From the NCBI GenBank assembly GCA_025890175.1, contig JANPYM010000015.1, positions 512,492 to 576,491 on the forward strand: a stretch of 64,000 nucleotides of DNA. The letters run 5' to 3'. The notes under the pieces are model-generated. The model was not told the origin of the DNA. It did no database searches and saw only the letters and a program-made list of their open reading frames with translations. The translations under genes and the position numbers were made by a program. This document shows, in pieces, positions 1 to 13,422 of the stretch. Origin of the DNA: Ciborinia camelliae (taxonomy: Eukaryota; Ascomycota; Leotiomycetes; Helotiales; Sclerotiniaceae). Each line of letters starts with the position of its first letter. Within the stretch, counting starts at the first letter, position 1.

Positions 1-80
1 AAAAAAAAAAAAAAAAAAAAAAAAAAAATAAGGAATATAAATTATTTTAATATAATATATATTAATAAATATATTAAAAG

Positions 81-268
81 TGTCACGCCAAAGCCCCTGC
101 CTAGTATGACAGTCACGTGATTGATCATGTGATCACTATGGTCACATGATCAACATCTATATTAAATAGTGTTCTTTCCAAGAGGATTCTTTTTTTTTTA
201 ATATAATTTTTTTATTAAATTATATATCTACGATTTTATCTTTATAATCTTATATAATGTGTATAATA
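81..268. repeat. Left LTR of element E
   Basis: It starts TGTCACGCC and its left two thirds escaped RIP. It holds CACGTG (114-119), CATGTG (126-131) and CACATG (143-148), a cluster of E-box-like sites. It aligns with 6518-6705 without length change; in the first 55 positions all differences are transitions. Its last two bases are TA where the right copy has CA. Confidence 0.92.
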
Positions 269-3200
269 TAAGAATTATATTTATTTTATTTTATATTTTT
301 ATAAAAAATATAAAAAGTTTATAAAACAATTTTGTATTTTAAAGTTTATATTCTTAAAAATGCTTTTTGATAATTATCTAGATATTTATAAATATTTAAT
401 CCTTTAATTGGAAAAATGCGAATTTGCAATAAACTATAATAATATTAATTTTACAATTATACGAAACAATTTAGGGATACTATAATAAAATCTTTATAAT
501 ATATCAAAAAACGAAATAATTTTAAAATGTTATAATAAAATCTTTATAAAACATGGATTTATAATAATTTATAATAACAATAGTTTTACAAATTAGAATT
601 TCAATATAAACGAATTATTTGGATTATTAAATAATAATAAATTTTATATTATAAAGTATTTATTAAAATATATGATTATTAATCAAATATTTATTTACAT
701 TTATTTTCAAATAAATTACAATAAATTTTATATAATAAAATATTTATCAAAATATCAATTATATTTATATATTATTAATTAAACATTTATTTACATTTAT
801 TTTTGAATAAATTATAATAGATTTTATATTTATTTTTAAACCGATATAAGAAATTTGTTTTATTAGCAACAAAATAATTTTTCTATTTATTTTTATTTAT
901 AATTATTTTAAAATTAAATTATTTTTTTAAATAATACATTTTTTTAATAAAATAATAATTAATTAAATATATTTTTTTCAATTATCAAAAACCTTTTTTT
1001 CAATACAAAACAATTATAATTTATTAATAAAAAATATTGTATCGTTATTTAAATATAATTTTAATTTTATTATAATTTTTTTATTATTTAATAATATTAT
1101 TAATAATAATAAAGCTTATATTCAATGTAATTCTTTTTTAAAAAAAAACGAATCTAATATTATTTTTCGATTAAAAAAATTTAAAAAAATCGAAAAATTG
1201 AAGAATTTTAATTTAAAGTAATTAGTTTTTGTATTTATCCAAATAAATAATATATTTTGTAAATATAATAATATTATAATAATTTATAATAAACTTATTT
1301 CGTTTTATAATAATTAAAAAACATTAATCTTTAAATTAAAAAAAAAGTTTGAAATTGTTAATGATTTTATTATTAATTTTAATAATATTATGAAAAACAA
1401 AGCCTTGATTATTTTTAATTAAAATATACAGATTTTTGATTTTAATACAAAAATTAATAAATTTATTATTATTTAAAAAGTATATTAATAAAAAATTATT
1501 AATTTTATTACTATTATTTAATAATTCAAAAAAAATATAAAAAAAACAATTGTTATAATTATAATTAGTTTTCATTTTTATTGATTAATATAAATCTTTT
1601 CTAATTCAATTAAATTTGAAATTAATAAAAACAAACAATAGATTTTTTAATATAAATTTTAATAATTTTAAATAATTTAAAAATTAAATATAAATAATTT
1701 TTATATATTAATTAACTATATAATATATATATTATTATAAATTAATAATAAGATTATTATTTATTTTATATTTCGATTTAAAATTAATAATTTAAATTCT
1801 TTTATATTAATAAAAAAAAATGTTTAAAATCTTTATATAAATTTATAGGAATAATAATAAAATTAAAATAATTTAAATTAAATATTATAAATTGTTTTAG
1901 AATGAATAATTATTTATTTAGTTTTAAAAAAAATTCTAATAATTTTTTGTTAAACTTAAATTTATTAAAAAAATTATAATTAATAATCTTTAATATAAAA
2001 TTAACAAGAATATAAAATAAATTATAATCTTTTTATATAAATATATAATAATTCAAAATTTAAAATATAAAGTTGATATAATAATTATAAATATTAAGCG
2101 ATTAAATATAATTAAAAAATGTAAATCAAAATATAAAAAAAAAACCAAAAAAAAAGAATATTTTTAATTTTATTATTTAAAAATTAAAAAAAGAAATTAG
2201 GATTTTTATATTTAAATAAATAGAATTGTAAATAAAAAATGTTTATTTTATTTACAAAAAAGTTAATTATTTTATTAAAAATTGCTTTATAAAGAAAGAT
2301 ATATTTAAATCAAATAAGGTTATATTATAATAAGGAAAAAAGTAATTTTTAATTTAAATGTATTAAGGGTTATAATGTAATTACAATTTAATCCTAAAGA
2401 TTTTTTAAAACTATAATTTTATTAATTTATATTAGTTAATTGTAGTTTTATATTTATTAGGTTTATATTTATAAATAAAATAATAGAATTTATTAATAAA
2501 TTATTTAAAAAAATGAAGATATTGATATTGGTTTTTTTTGATATATATTATTTTAATAAAAATTTTATTAATAAAATTATTATTATATTTATTTGTAAAG
2601 TAAAACAAATCGAATTTATATTTTTATTTTAATTATATAAAATAAAGGTTTTTAATAGCAAAATCTTTAAAACTATAATTAGTTACAAAAAAATATTTGT
2701 TTAAATTCAAATATATAATTATATTAATATTATAATATTTTATATTATAAATATATTTTATTAAATATTAATAGAAAATAAATAAATATAATAATATAAA
2801 ATTATAATTTATATAAAAACGAAAATTATATTTTTTAAATTAAAGTTTTATTTATATTCTAATGTATTAGAAATCGAGTTTTTAAAAAGCTAATTAAGGT
2901 CTACACCTTTAACAAAAAATATAAAGATAAAGAATATATTTTTAAAAATTAATAATATAATATACTTTATATTAAAAATTATTTTAAAATAAAAGATTGT
3001 TAAGATTTTTGTATTTAATAATAATTTAGCTTTTATTTCTATAAATTTAGTTTTATTATATATTAATATAATTAATATTATTTTTTTTTTAATAATTTCA
3101 AAATAAAAGAATATTTAGATTTTTATTATTTTTATAATAAATATTATAAATAAAAAATATTAATAATGGAATATAAAGATTAAATAAAATAATAAAAAAT

Positions 3201-6200
3201 TTTTATATAAAAAATTCCTATTTAATTATTATAATTATTTAAATATATTTAAAAAAAATGAAATAAATAAACTTTCTTTTTACAACAATTTCGATTATTA
3301 TATTAAATTTAATAGATTTAATATACTCAATTATATATTATTATTTTAAATATCCAATAAAAAATTAAATTTTATTAAAAGATATATTAATAATAATTTT
3401 AAAAAAAATTTTAAAAAATTTTTTATCAAATTTAATAAAATAATTTTTGTATTCCCAATTTTGTTTATTTAAAAATTTAAAGGTAAATTATAATTTTATA
3501 TTAATTATTGCAAATTTAATTTTATTATTAAAAAAAATATTTATTTTTTATTTTTAATTAATAAAACTTTGATTTAAATAATTAAATCAAAATTTATAAT
3601 TAAACTTAATATTTGCTATATTTTTAATTAAATTTAAATAAAAATTGAAAAAAATATAAATTTAATTATATTTTATATAAAGTTTAAATTATTCTATTAT
3701 AAAATTATATTATTTGAATTATATAATAAATTAATTATATTTTAATATTATATTAATAATATATTTTGAAAATTTTTAAATATTTTTATATTCGTTTATA
3801 TAAACAATATTTTAATTTATAATAAAAACTATAACAAATATATCGATTATATATATTAAATATTTAATATTCTTAAAAAAATCGATTTACAGATTAATAG
3901 TAAAAAATATAAATTTTTTGTTTAAAAAACTAAATTTTTAAATTTAATCTTATTAATTAATGATATCAAAATAAACCCTACAAAAATTTAAATCATTTTT
4001 AATTAAAAATATTTTAAAAATATAAAAAACGTTTTTCGTTTTACAAATTTTATAAATTTTTATAGATAATTTATCAATGAATATTCCCGGATTTATAGAT
4101 TATTAACTAATTTGTAAATCAAAATCAACAAAACATTCAATTTTAATTAAACCCTTAATTACAAAAGAATATTTTTAATATTAAAAAATATTATTATTTA
4201 TATCTCTATTCTAATATATTTTAATCAAAATAAAAAAATATTTATTAAATATAACATTTTTAATTATATTATTAAAAATATTTTTTCCCAAATTAAAAAT
4301 AATAAATAATTATATCCCATTATTTATTTTTTCAAAAAAATAATATTAACCAAATATAATTACAAAATTTATAATAAAAAATTGTTCGTTATTATTCGTT
4401 ATTTCAAAAAATAAAAAATTGATATTTAAAAAATCAAGATTTTAATAAATATACTTATTAATTATAAAATATTTTAATATTATATAATTATAAAAAAATT
4501 TATTAAATAATAAATCTAATAAACTATATTTTTTATTAATTATAATTTTTAAATAATATATTAATTAAAAAAAAATAATAATAAAATTAATATATTAAAT
4601 TAATAAATTTAAAACTTTTTATATAATAAAATTAATAATAAAATTTAATATTAATAATAAATTATTTTAAATTATAATTAAATTTATTTAAATATTTAAT
4701 TTAAAATTTATATTATAAATATTTTCAATTTATTTTATAACAAAATAAATTTTAATTTTTATTCTATAATATTAAATATATAATATAATAATAAATTTTA
4801 TAATTAAATTATAATAATAATAAAAAATAATATTTAATAAAATAAAAAGTTTTTTTTAATATTTGATTTTATTTTAAATAACAAATTATTTTATTATAAA
4901 TATAAAATTTGAATTTCAAAATTTAAAAATTAATAAACAAAAATTATTATTAAAATTTATAATCAATTAATTATTAATTACTCTAATAATATTAAAATTT
5001 TAATAATTTTAAAAAAATAATATTATTAATTTTATATAAATAAAAACATTTTATAATATATATATAATTATTATATTTGCTAAAAAATTAAACATTTATA
5101 ATAAATTTATCAAAATATATTTTATCCACTTTCAATTTTTATTTAATTATAATAAAATATATTTATAAATTTTATTATTAAATTATTATTAAATTTTAAT
5201 TTTAATATAATATTAATTATAATTAATTAAATAACTAAAAAACAATATTTTATATTTTATTTTATAAATAATAAAAAAATATTTATTGAAAAAATAATTA
5301 AACTAATTATTTAATATATTTTCAAACTTTACAAACTATTCGATTTTATCATTTTCAATTAAAAATTATAATTTATCTTAAAATTATAATAATATTTATT
5401 TTATATTTTACAAATTCGAAAATACAAATTTATATTTTATTATCCTAAATCAAATAAATAAACCAAAAATATTAATAAAAAAATAAAATAATACCTTTAA
5501 ATATATATATTTTATTAATAAAACAATTAAATAAAATAATTTATATTTACAAAATTTATAATAAATAATATTATTTTCAATATTATAAAAATATTTTCGT
5601 TTTTTATTAATAAAGATTTTAATTTTTAAATAAATTTCAATTTTTAATTAATTATATTTCAAAATTGGAATTTTAAAAAAATTATAAATAAAAAAAAAAC
5701 TTTTGATATTATTTAATAAATAAAAAATATATAAAATATTTTTTACAATAAAATAAACCTTACTTAAACCAAAATAAAAAGTTTTGTTAATAATAAACAA
5801 ATTTCAATATTATTATTTAAAATAAATAATTTGATTTTTTTGAATATTAAATAATTAAAATTTAAATAATTTTTTATTAAATTAAAAAATAAATTTATTA
5901 ATTTTTTTTTAATCGAAAAAATGTTTAACAATTTTTTTTATAAATTTATTTTATTAAAATATATAAAATATTATAACGTTTTTTATATATTAATATTATA
6001 ATACAATTTAAAATTTTTTTTATTCAATTAATATATAAAGCAATTTATTATATTAATAATAATTAATAATAAAAAGAAATAAAAATTAAAATATATTTTG
6101 GATTTTAAATTTTATTATAAACAATTATAATACAAAATTTAATAATTAAAATATTTTTTTGATTATATTTATTATAACATTTTCGATTTTATATATATAA

Positions 6201-6294
6201 AAAAAAAAATAAAGGTTTTTTATATTATTTATTTGAATTAATCTAGATTTAAAAATAAGAAAAACTGATATAGGAAAAAGCAAAGCTAACTTAT

Positions 6295-6473
6295 TGTTGC
6301 GATACCAGTGAATCTGCAGGGCAGATTCACCGGAGCGTGCGGCCGCGTGCGGCCGATATGCCCGCACCCCGCGGGCATATAAGCTCGCAGATCGATCTAC
6401 GATCGATCTGCATGCTTTTATAATATACTACTTTCTACTATACATATTTTGATACCACCGAGGTGATTCGACA
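6295..6473 (+). mobile_element. Solo LTR, family D copy 1, nested in element E
   Basis: A 179-bp GC-rich island starting TGTTGCGATACCAG and ending GGTGATTCGACA, flanked by the exact 5-bp duplication CTTAT (6290-6294 and 6474-6478). TG...CA ends plus a 5-bp duplication are the hallmarks of an LTR, here without partner or internal region. Three perfect hairpins stand in a row: 6308-6330 (10-bp stem, loop AGG), 6356-6380 (10-bp stem, loop ACCCC) and 6387-6411 (11-bp stem, loop TAC). It lies inside element E, so it is the younger insertion. A non-LTR hairpin element with the same end rules cannot be excluded. Confidence 0.87.
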
Positions 6474-6517
6474 CTTATATTTTCGATATTTCAAATCTAC
6501 CTTTGAAAAGAAAATGA

Positions 6518-6705
6518 TATCACACTAAAACTTCTATTTAATATAATAATCACATAATTGATTATATAATCACCATAATTATATAATTAACGTTTATATT
6601 AAATAATATTTTTTCCAAAAAAATCCTTTCTTTTTTAGTATAATTCTTTTATTAGATTATATATCTACAATTTCACCTTTATAATTCTATATGACGTATA
6701 TAACA
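6518..6705. repeat. Right LTR of element E
   Basis: The partner of 81-268, also 188 bp. Its inner (left) end is heavily mutated, TATCACACTAAAAC against TGTCACGCCAAAGC, while its outer (right) end keeps more C and G than the left copy does, for example ATGACGTATATAACA. It ends in CA and is followed by the AAAAG duplication. Confidence 0.92.
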
Positions 6706-6710
6706 AAAAG

Positions 6711-9700
6711 AATTTGTAATTAATTTTAAAATCTTTATTTATTAAATATAATTTGTAGTTTTATTGTTTTTAATTTTTTTTTTAATTTTATATTTTTTTT
6801 AATTATAATAAATATAATTGTTTTATAAAAAATACCAAAAATTTTTAAAATCAAATAAAAATTAATTTATATATTTTAGTGGATCTAATTATTATAATTA
6901 ATAAAATTTTTTTTATAAAAAACGAATTAATGTTTTATTATAAAAATAATAAAATCTTAATTGTTTGATAAAATAATATTATTAACAATATTATTATTAA
7001 TAGCTTTGTTATATATATTGGTAATTACAATAACAATATATATAGACTTTAAATATTTAATAAGAATTTATAAATAATAAATTAATTTAAAAAAAAAAAG
7101 AAAAAAAAAATATATATATATTTTAATATAAATTTTTATTAATATAATAATAAAAGTATTTTTTATATATATATATATATATATAAACAAAATTCAAATT
7201 TATATTTAAATTATAAAAATAATATATATAATAATTATAAAAAGGTTAAATTAAAAAGTAAACTTTTTTTAATAATTTATTAATATATTTATTAATAATA
7301 TAGATTTTTTTTTGGAGAATATTATTAAAATAAAAATAATAAAATTAAAAATAAAAAAAAATAAAATTTAGGAAATAATATAAAAAAAGTATATATATAG
7401 ATAAATAAAAAAAAAAAAAAGTTATTATTAAATTGATATTGTTGGATAATAATTATTTAATAATAATATAATTATAAACAAAAATAAAGGATACAGATTA
7501 GAGATAAAGAGATATTGTTGGGGTATTATTAGAATACAAAACGTATAAACAAACAAAAAGCAATATATATAAAAAAAAAAAAATATATAAATAAATAAAT
7601 AAACAAATAAACAAGTAAATAAAAAGAAAAACAAAAAAACAAATATCTATTAAATTATAAAAAAATATAATAAAATATATAAATTAATTTATTATATATT
7701 ATAAAACTATAAAACTATTAATTAAGATTATCTTTAAAACTAAAATATTATAGGTTATATAATATTTGATAAAATGGATAGGTAATAAAGACGATTCGGA
7801 TATATATCAAAGAGAATTTAGATTTTTCTATTTTTGTTTTTCTATTAGCCCTATATTGTATATAACTATAAGTCTATCGCATGGTCTTTGTATATATTTA
7901 TATAGATAGATCTAATCGATTAAGAATTTACTACTATATTATATTATAAATAATTATATAAAAATTGTATTTTTATCTTTATTTTGTTATATTTAAATAA
8001 TTAATTAAAATTTAGAATATATTTTATTAATTTTAATATATTTAATTTTATTAATAAATTTTAAATTGAAAATTCTCATATTTAATAATATATTTTTTAA
8101 TAAAATAAATTTGAATATTTTATTTTTTATTAATTTATTAATTCTTTTTTATTTGGATTTTATATAAATTAATAAGTTTATTAGATATATTATAGATATT
8201 ATAATTATAACAAAAATAAATTCTTTATTTAATTCGTTAAAATAATAATTAAAGATTTTCTTATCTTTATTATTCAATTAAAAATAAATAAAAATATTAA
8301 TAATGAATATTAAGTTATTATTATTTATTTGTAAAGTTTATATATTTATAATACTTTACAAATAATATATAAATAGGATAATAATTATTAATTGGGATAA
8401 TTAAATATTCTAATTTAATTAAAACAAATTATTATCCAAAAATTGATTTTGTTTAATTAATTTTTATTATTAAAATGATTTTATCGAAATAAATCTAAAT
8501 TTAATAAAATTATTAATTAATTGTATTGTATACATTTTATTTATTATATCAAATAATTTAAATAATTTTATTTATTTATTAATATAATTATTTTCTTTTT
8601 TTTACATTAATATTTCAATATTTAAAAGCAAATTATATGTTAACTCTATATTTAATTTATTTTGCTATTTCAAAATATTTAATATTATTTATTTAATTTT
8701 TAATCTATATAATTCATTTATAATTTTTTTAATAATTTTCGATTATTATAATATTAATAATATTAGAATATTAAACTTATTTATTTGAGGGTATATTCTA
8801 AAAACTAAAAAAATTAGAATTAGATTATTAAATTTTGCTAAATCGTTAATAATTTTAATAATTATTTATAATTTTATCTTTTTAATTATTCCTAATTTTT
8901 TTATTTTTTTTATTAATAATATTATATATTTATTATAATATAAAATAATAATATTTAATAATTTTAATAAATTAATATATTTTTATTTTTAATTGATATT
9001 ATATCAATATATTAAATAAACTTTTTATTAATAAAATTTTTATTGATATTATAAACAATATAATTTAAAGGTTTTATATCTATATTTATTCAATATTTTT
9101 TTAAAACATATTAAATATAATAAATATTAATATTATTCAATTATTAAATTATTTAAAATTAAATTTTTTTATTAATTATATAAAAAATAGATTTTTTTTT
9201 AATATAAAAAATATTTATTATAATTGTATAATTAAAATTAATATTTTTATAAAAATTAAAATTAAATCTTTTAAAAGATTTTTTATATTTTTAATAATAT
9301 TTATAAAATTTAATAAAATTCTTTAAATTATTTTACGTAATATTTTTATATCCTGTTTTTTAAAATATTTAATAAAAATAATAAATAAATAAATATTTAA
9401 AACGTTTATAAAATCGTTTTAAATCTATATTTGTTAAATAATAATTATTAATTTTAATAAAATTTTGAATATAATTTTAATAAAATTTTGAATAAAATTT
9501 TATAATTAGATTTTTTAAAATAAAAAGATATAATTATTTTTTTGAAATATTAAATATATATTTATTAATAAAATTAAAATATTATAAATATTATTAAAAT
9601 AAATTTTATATTTATTTATATTAATTAATAATAATAAAAATAATATATTAGTTTTTATTATATAAAATTTAATAATTTCGAAAAACAAATAAAAATTAAT

Positions 9701-10321
9701 AAAATCAATTAATATTATTTATTTGATATTAAAAACAAATTTGATAATATTGATTTTAATTAAATTGATATTAATATTTTTAAATATATATTTATAAACT
9801 AAATATTATTTTTGTTTTATTATTAATTATTATATTGTATCAAAATCGATTATAATATTATAAAACTTTTGATTATTATATTTGATTATATAAACTTTAA
9901 AAACGTTTTCGAAAATATTAAAAAAAAAGGATTATATAAAATTAATATTACTAATTAAAATATATACAAAAAATTTATTAAAAAAGTTTATTGTAATTGT
10001 TTTGCTATTAATTAATTTACAAAAAATAAAGAATATATTAAATTTTTTATTTTTATTAAAGTTTAATTTATATTATTTAAAAAAAATATTAATTTTATTA
10101 TTAATATTATTTTACAGAATTGATTTTTTATAATTAAAAAAAAATTGTTTGAATATTTTATTAAATTTATTATTCGATTTAGAATATTTTGTTTTAAATT
10201 TTTGTTTTGATATATTTTGTTTTTTTTTATTATATTTAATAAATTAATATTTTAATTATTTATAAATAAAATATTTTTTATTTTTTAAGTAAAAATAATT
10301 ATTATAATTAATATATTTTTT
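6711..10321. other. AT-rich stretch without recognisable feature
   Basis: No gene or complete element is visible. 7070-7670 is A-rich low-complexity sequence with short AT dinucleotide runs (for example 7163-7182). 7780-7925 is slightly less AT-rich and may be a worn repeat remnant, but I found no partner for it in the window. The rest probably consists of RIP-erased transposon bodies. Confidence 0.6.
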
Positions 10322-10326
10322 ATAAT

Positions 10327-10512
10327 TGTCGGATCACCTCGGTGGTATTGTTGATATCAACGTATATGAAAGTAGTATATTATTAAAGCATGCAGATCGA
10401 TCTATAATCGATCTGCGAGCTTATATGCCCGCTACGCGGGCATATCGGCCGCACGCGGCCGCGCCCCCGCGCCCCGGTGAATCTGCCCTGCAGATTCACT
10501 GGTATCGCAACA
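10327..10512 (-). mobile_element. Solo LTR, family D copy 2, inverted
   Basis: A 186-bp island that is the reverse complement of the family D copy at 6295. It reads TGTCGGATCACC at the left and GGTATCGCAACA at the right, with exact 5-bp duplication ATAAT (10322-10326 and 10513-10517). The same hairpins are present: 10392-10416 (loop CTATA), 10423-10445 (loop TAC) and 10477-10499 (loop CCT). Two of the three loops differ in length from copy 1 while the stems stay perfect. Its private duplication shows that it inserted independently and is not the far terminal repeat of one 4.2-kb element. Confidence 0.87.
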
Positions 10513-10517
10513 ATAAT

Positions 10518-11684
10518 TTTTATTGTAATTTTTATTATTTTTATATTTTTTATTCAAATAAAACGTTTTGTTTTTTTTGAAATAAGTTTTTTTATAAATA
10601 GTAATTAAAAAATATAAATTTTTAAAAAGAATTAAAATATTTTTAATTAATTTATAATATATAATAAAACAAATTTTAATAATTTAATAAATATTAATAA
10701 TTTTTTAATAAAAATAATTTAATATTTATAGATTTTTGTTTAATCTTTTTTACAAATAACAAAATTTATTAATTATAATTTGCAAATATTTTTTAATAAT
10801 CTTTTTTTTGTTTTTAATAATTATTATAATAAATATTATATTTTTTTAATAATATAATATTTTTCATTTGTATTTATTATTTTTGAATATCAAAACGATT
10901 ATATAATATATTTTTTTTAATTTTTAAGATATATTATTAAAATTTGTATAATAATAATTAAATATTATTTTTATTAATATTATTAAAAACGCTTTTATTT
11001 AAAAAATATAATTGATATTAATTTTTTAATAATAATTAATAAAAAAAAAAAAATTTGAAATCGAAATTATTATTTTAATTAATATATTTTTCAAAAGTAT
11101 TATATAATTTATTAAAATTATTAAAATTATAATTAATATTCGAAATTTTGATAAAATTAATATTTAATAGCTTTGGTTTTTTTAATTTTTTGAATTAATA
11201 TTTTTATAAATAAAATAATATTAAATCCAAATTATTATTATTATTAAAATTATTATTTAAAAAATTGTTAAATAACTTTTTGAAAAATTAAAATAATTTA
11301 TCGAATTTTCGAGATTTGATAAAAATAATATTGTTTTTAAAAGTAATATTATTTTTTTAAAAATTAATTTTGTTTTTTTTTTAATAAAATTTTAAATAGT
11401 TTTAATAAAACTAAAAATAATTTAGATTTTGTAATATCTTAATATTTGAATATATTTTGTAATAAAAAATATAAACTTTTTTTTTTATCAATTTTTTTAT
11501 TTTTAAATATTTATAATATAAATAATTATAATAAAAGAATTTTAATTTGAAATTAATTAAATTTTGTTATTGAAAAATCGAATCTTTAAAAAATTAAAAT
11601 ATTTTAAATAAATGGGATTGGGGTATTCTAAATATCAAAATTTTATAAAATTAGGATATTATAGAAAAATTTTATATTATAATA
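10518..11684. other. AT-rich stretch without recognisable feature
   Basis: Nearly pure A/T sequence between the family D copy 2 and the first family A copy. No repeat partner, coding signal or GC island is visible. Confidence 0.6.
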
Positions 11685-11689
11685 TTTTT

Positions 11690-11865
11690 TGTTGAGAGTA
11701 GCCAGGGCCGTATGAGCCGTACGGACCGCGAAGCGGCCCGTAGGCCTAATACGGCTTAGCGCCCTATCTTAAGCTTAAATAGCATACAAGGTTCAACCTT
11801 AGTTCTATAGTAATTTCAAATAACATCACACAACTTGCACCTTCACGTGATCTACCTTTTCAACA
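11690..11865 (+). mobile_element. Solo LTR, family A copy 1
   Basis: A 176-bp island from TGTTGAGAGTAGCC to TCTACCTTTTCAACA. Flanks are TTTTT on both sides (11685-11689 and 11866-11870), which fits a 5-bp duplication but is weak in a T run; copies 2 and 3 give stronger duplications. It contains a nested hairpin: GCCGTAT (11707-11713) pairs with ATACGGC (11749-11755), enclosing a near-perfect stem 11716-11729 with 11733-11745 around loop GAA. CACGTG lies at 11844-11849. The island is largely free of RIP. Confidence 0.88.
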
Positions 11866-11870
11866 TTTTT

Positions 11871-12812
11871 TATAATTATTTAGTTTTTTATTTTTGTATA
11901 AAAGAAAATTAAATAATTCTTTTTTTAATATTTTAATAAATAAAAATAATAAAGAATTTTTGTAAAACATATTATTTAAAAATTTGATTTGAAAATAAAG
12001 ATTTGATAATTTTTATTTTTCGTTTTTGATTTTTTGAATATATTTTAATAGTTTTAAAAATCGAAATTTGAAATAATAATTTAATAAAACTTTTTTTATT
12101 TTATTATTGATTTATTTATAATATATAATATAAAAAGTTTTAAAAAACGTTAGATAAATATTCGATTTTTTGTTTAAAATGTTTTTTTTAATGTATATTC
12201 TATAAAATTTTAATTCGTTATGGATTTTAAAAAGAAAATATATTTTGGTATATTAAAAATATTTTATTTTTTAATTTAAAAAAACTTCAAAATAAAATTT
12301 TTATAATTTATTATTATATAAATATTTTAATTTAAAAATATATAATTTATATTTGTAATACTTTTTTAAATCTATATAAAGATTTTTTAGATTAATATTA
12401 TTGCTTTATTTTTTATTAAATATTTTGTAAATTATTATTTCGATTTATAACAAAATAAGCAATTTCGATTATACAAAAATATTTTTTTTTTGTTAAAAAA
12501 TAATAAAAATAAATAAAATTCTTTAAATATTATTAATTTTGTAAATATATTTAATATATAAATAAAAATAATAAATAAAAATAAATTTCAAATTTTTTTA
12601 TATAATAAAATTAAAATATGTATTGTAAATTGTTTTATTTGTTTAAATAAATTATTTCGAATAAAGAATTTTAAAATAAATATTTTATTTATAAAATATA
12701 AAAATAAATATACTATAATACAAAAACTTATATTTTTTTACAATATAATTATTAACCTTATTTATTTTATAATTAAAATATTAAACTTTTAATTTATAAT
12801 ATTATTTTATTA
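11871..12812. other. AT-rich stretch without recognisable feature
   Basis: RIP-type A/T sequence, with a few surviving TCGAAA/TTTCGA words, between family A copy 1 and family B copy 1. No gene, repeat pair or tandem array is visible. Confidence 0.6.
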
Positions 12813-12817
12813 ATTAA

Positions 12818-13024
12818 TATTAAAATTATTATAAATAATAAAAAAACAAATATACTATAATATTTAATATATTTAGCTCGAAGTTTTAAAAACTATACTA
12901 TAAATTAACTATATATACCCGCTAACATATGCTAGTGCTGTAACGTAGGGGTGCCGCTAGCGGCACGCCGCGGCCATGCGCGGCGTATGCGCTAGCGTGC
13001 CGTAGGCACGTGATTTATTCAACA
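12818..13024 (+). mobile_element. Family B LTR copy 1, half RIP-mutated
   Basis: It aligns with the reverse complement of 20466-20619. The left half is RIP-converted: TATTAAAATTATTATAAAT stands where the intact copy reads TGTTGGAATCACTATAGGC. The right half is intact and ends TTATTCAACA. At 207 bp it is longer than the other copy because of extra GC hairpins: 12951-12966 (7-bp stem), 12966-12985 (7-bp stem) and 12997-13009 (GTGCC/GGCAC). CACGTG is at 13007-13012. The flanks ATTAA and GAAAT do not match, so this may be one LTR of a broken or longer element. Confidence 0.78.
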
Positions 13025-13266
13025 GAAATGTATTTAATAAAAAGTTAAAGATATATTTAATATTTCTTTAAGTTCAAAATCTTATAAATCTTTAGAGTTT
13101 ATTAGTATTCAAAAGTTAAATGATAGATATATTGTAACGAAAATTTAAATATTATAGTTTTTCTTTAATATAATATATTTTTAGTATAGGATCAAAATAT
13201 AATTGTAATATTCCCCCAAATTTGTTATATTAATATCAAAATATATAATATAATAATAATAATAAT

Positions 13267-13422
13267 TGTTAAGTGCACGGTCCCACACAATAGCTGTAAG
13301 CTTTACCATTGCGCCACGCACCCAAAACTACCTCAAAAAGCATAGTATCAGGGATTAATTCCTAAAAGCTTACTACTATATATATACCAACATTACACAA
13401 CAACTCTTTCTAGTTTGTAACA
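13267..13422 (-). repeat. Terminal repeat of element F, intact copy
   Basis: 156 bp. Read on the minus strand, the part complementary to 13270-13325 begins GGGTGCGTGGCGCAATGG. This resembles the 5' half of a tRNA gene, including a Pol III box A-like TGGCGCAATGG. GGGTGCG can pair with TGCACTT near the repeat end if three G-T wobbles are allowed. There is no T-arm and no box B, so this is a tRNA-like fragment and not a tRNA gene. Confidence 0.72.

Larger units (their letters stand above)
81..6705. mobile_element. Full-length RIP-degraded LTR retrotransposon, element E
   Basis: Two direct 188-bp terminal repeats (81-268 and 6518-6705) bound 6.6 kb. The five bases AAAAG at 76-80 are repeated exactly at 6706-6710, an ideal target-site duplication. 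The outer ends are TG on the left and CA on the right; the inner ends have become TA by RIP. A purine-rich stretch (6504-6517, TTGAAAAGAAAATG) directly before the right repeat fits a polypurine tract, so transcription probably ran left to right. The inside is almost pure A/T and no gag, protease, reverse transcriptase or integrase motif can be read, so Copia or Gypsy cannot be told. A family D solo LTR (6295-6473) is inserted in it; without that insert the element is about 6.44 kb, a normal length. Confidence 0.92.

Noticed and set aside
1..28. Telomere or poly(A) tail at the window start
   Set aside because: A plain A run of 28 bases without TTAGGG repeats; it is cut by the window edge and similar A runs occur throughout the block.
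1336..7634. Small Asn/Phe/Ile/Tyr-rich frames in the AT block
   Set aside because: Low-complexity chance frames in DNA of about 90 percent A+T; no domain and no codon bias.
6295..10512. The inverted family D copies as terminal inverted repeats of one 4.2-kb DNA transposon
   Set aside because: Each copy has its own, different exact 5-bp duplication (CTTAT and ATAAT), and copy 1 lies inside element E while copy 2 lies outside. They are two independent insertions.
10326..10580. 84-residue frame beginning MSDHLGGIVDIN, and a similar antisense frame at 6146-6367
   Set aside because: Both simply translate the hairpin-rich family D LTR and run on into A/T sequence. There is no reason to think they are genes.
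13267..13422. A functional tRNA gene on the minus strand of the element F repeat
   Set aside because: Only the acceptor and D-arm half resembles a tRNA; half of the D stem does not pair, and the T-arm and box B are absent.
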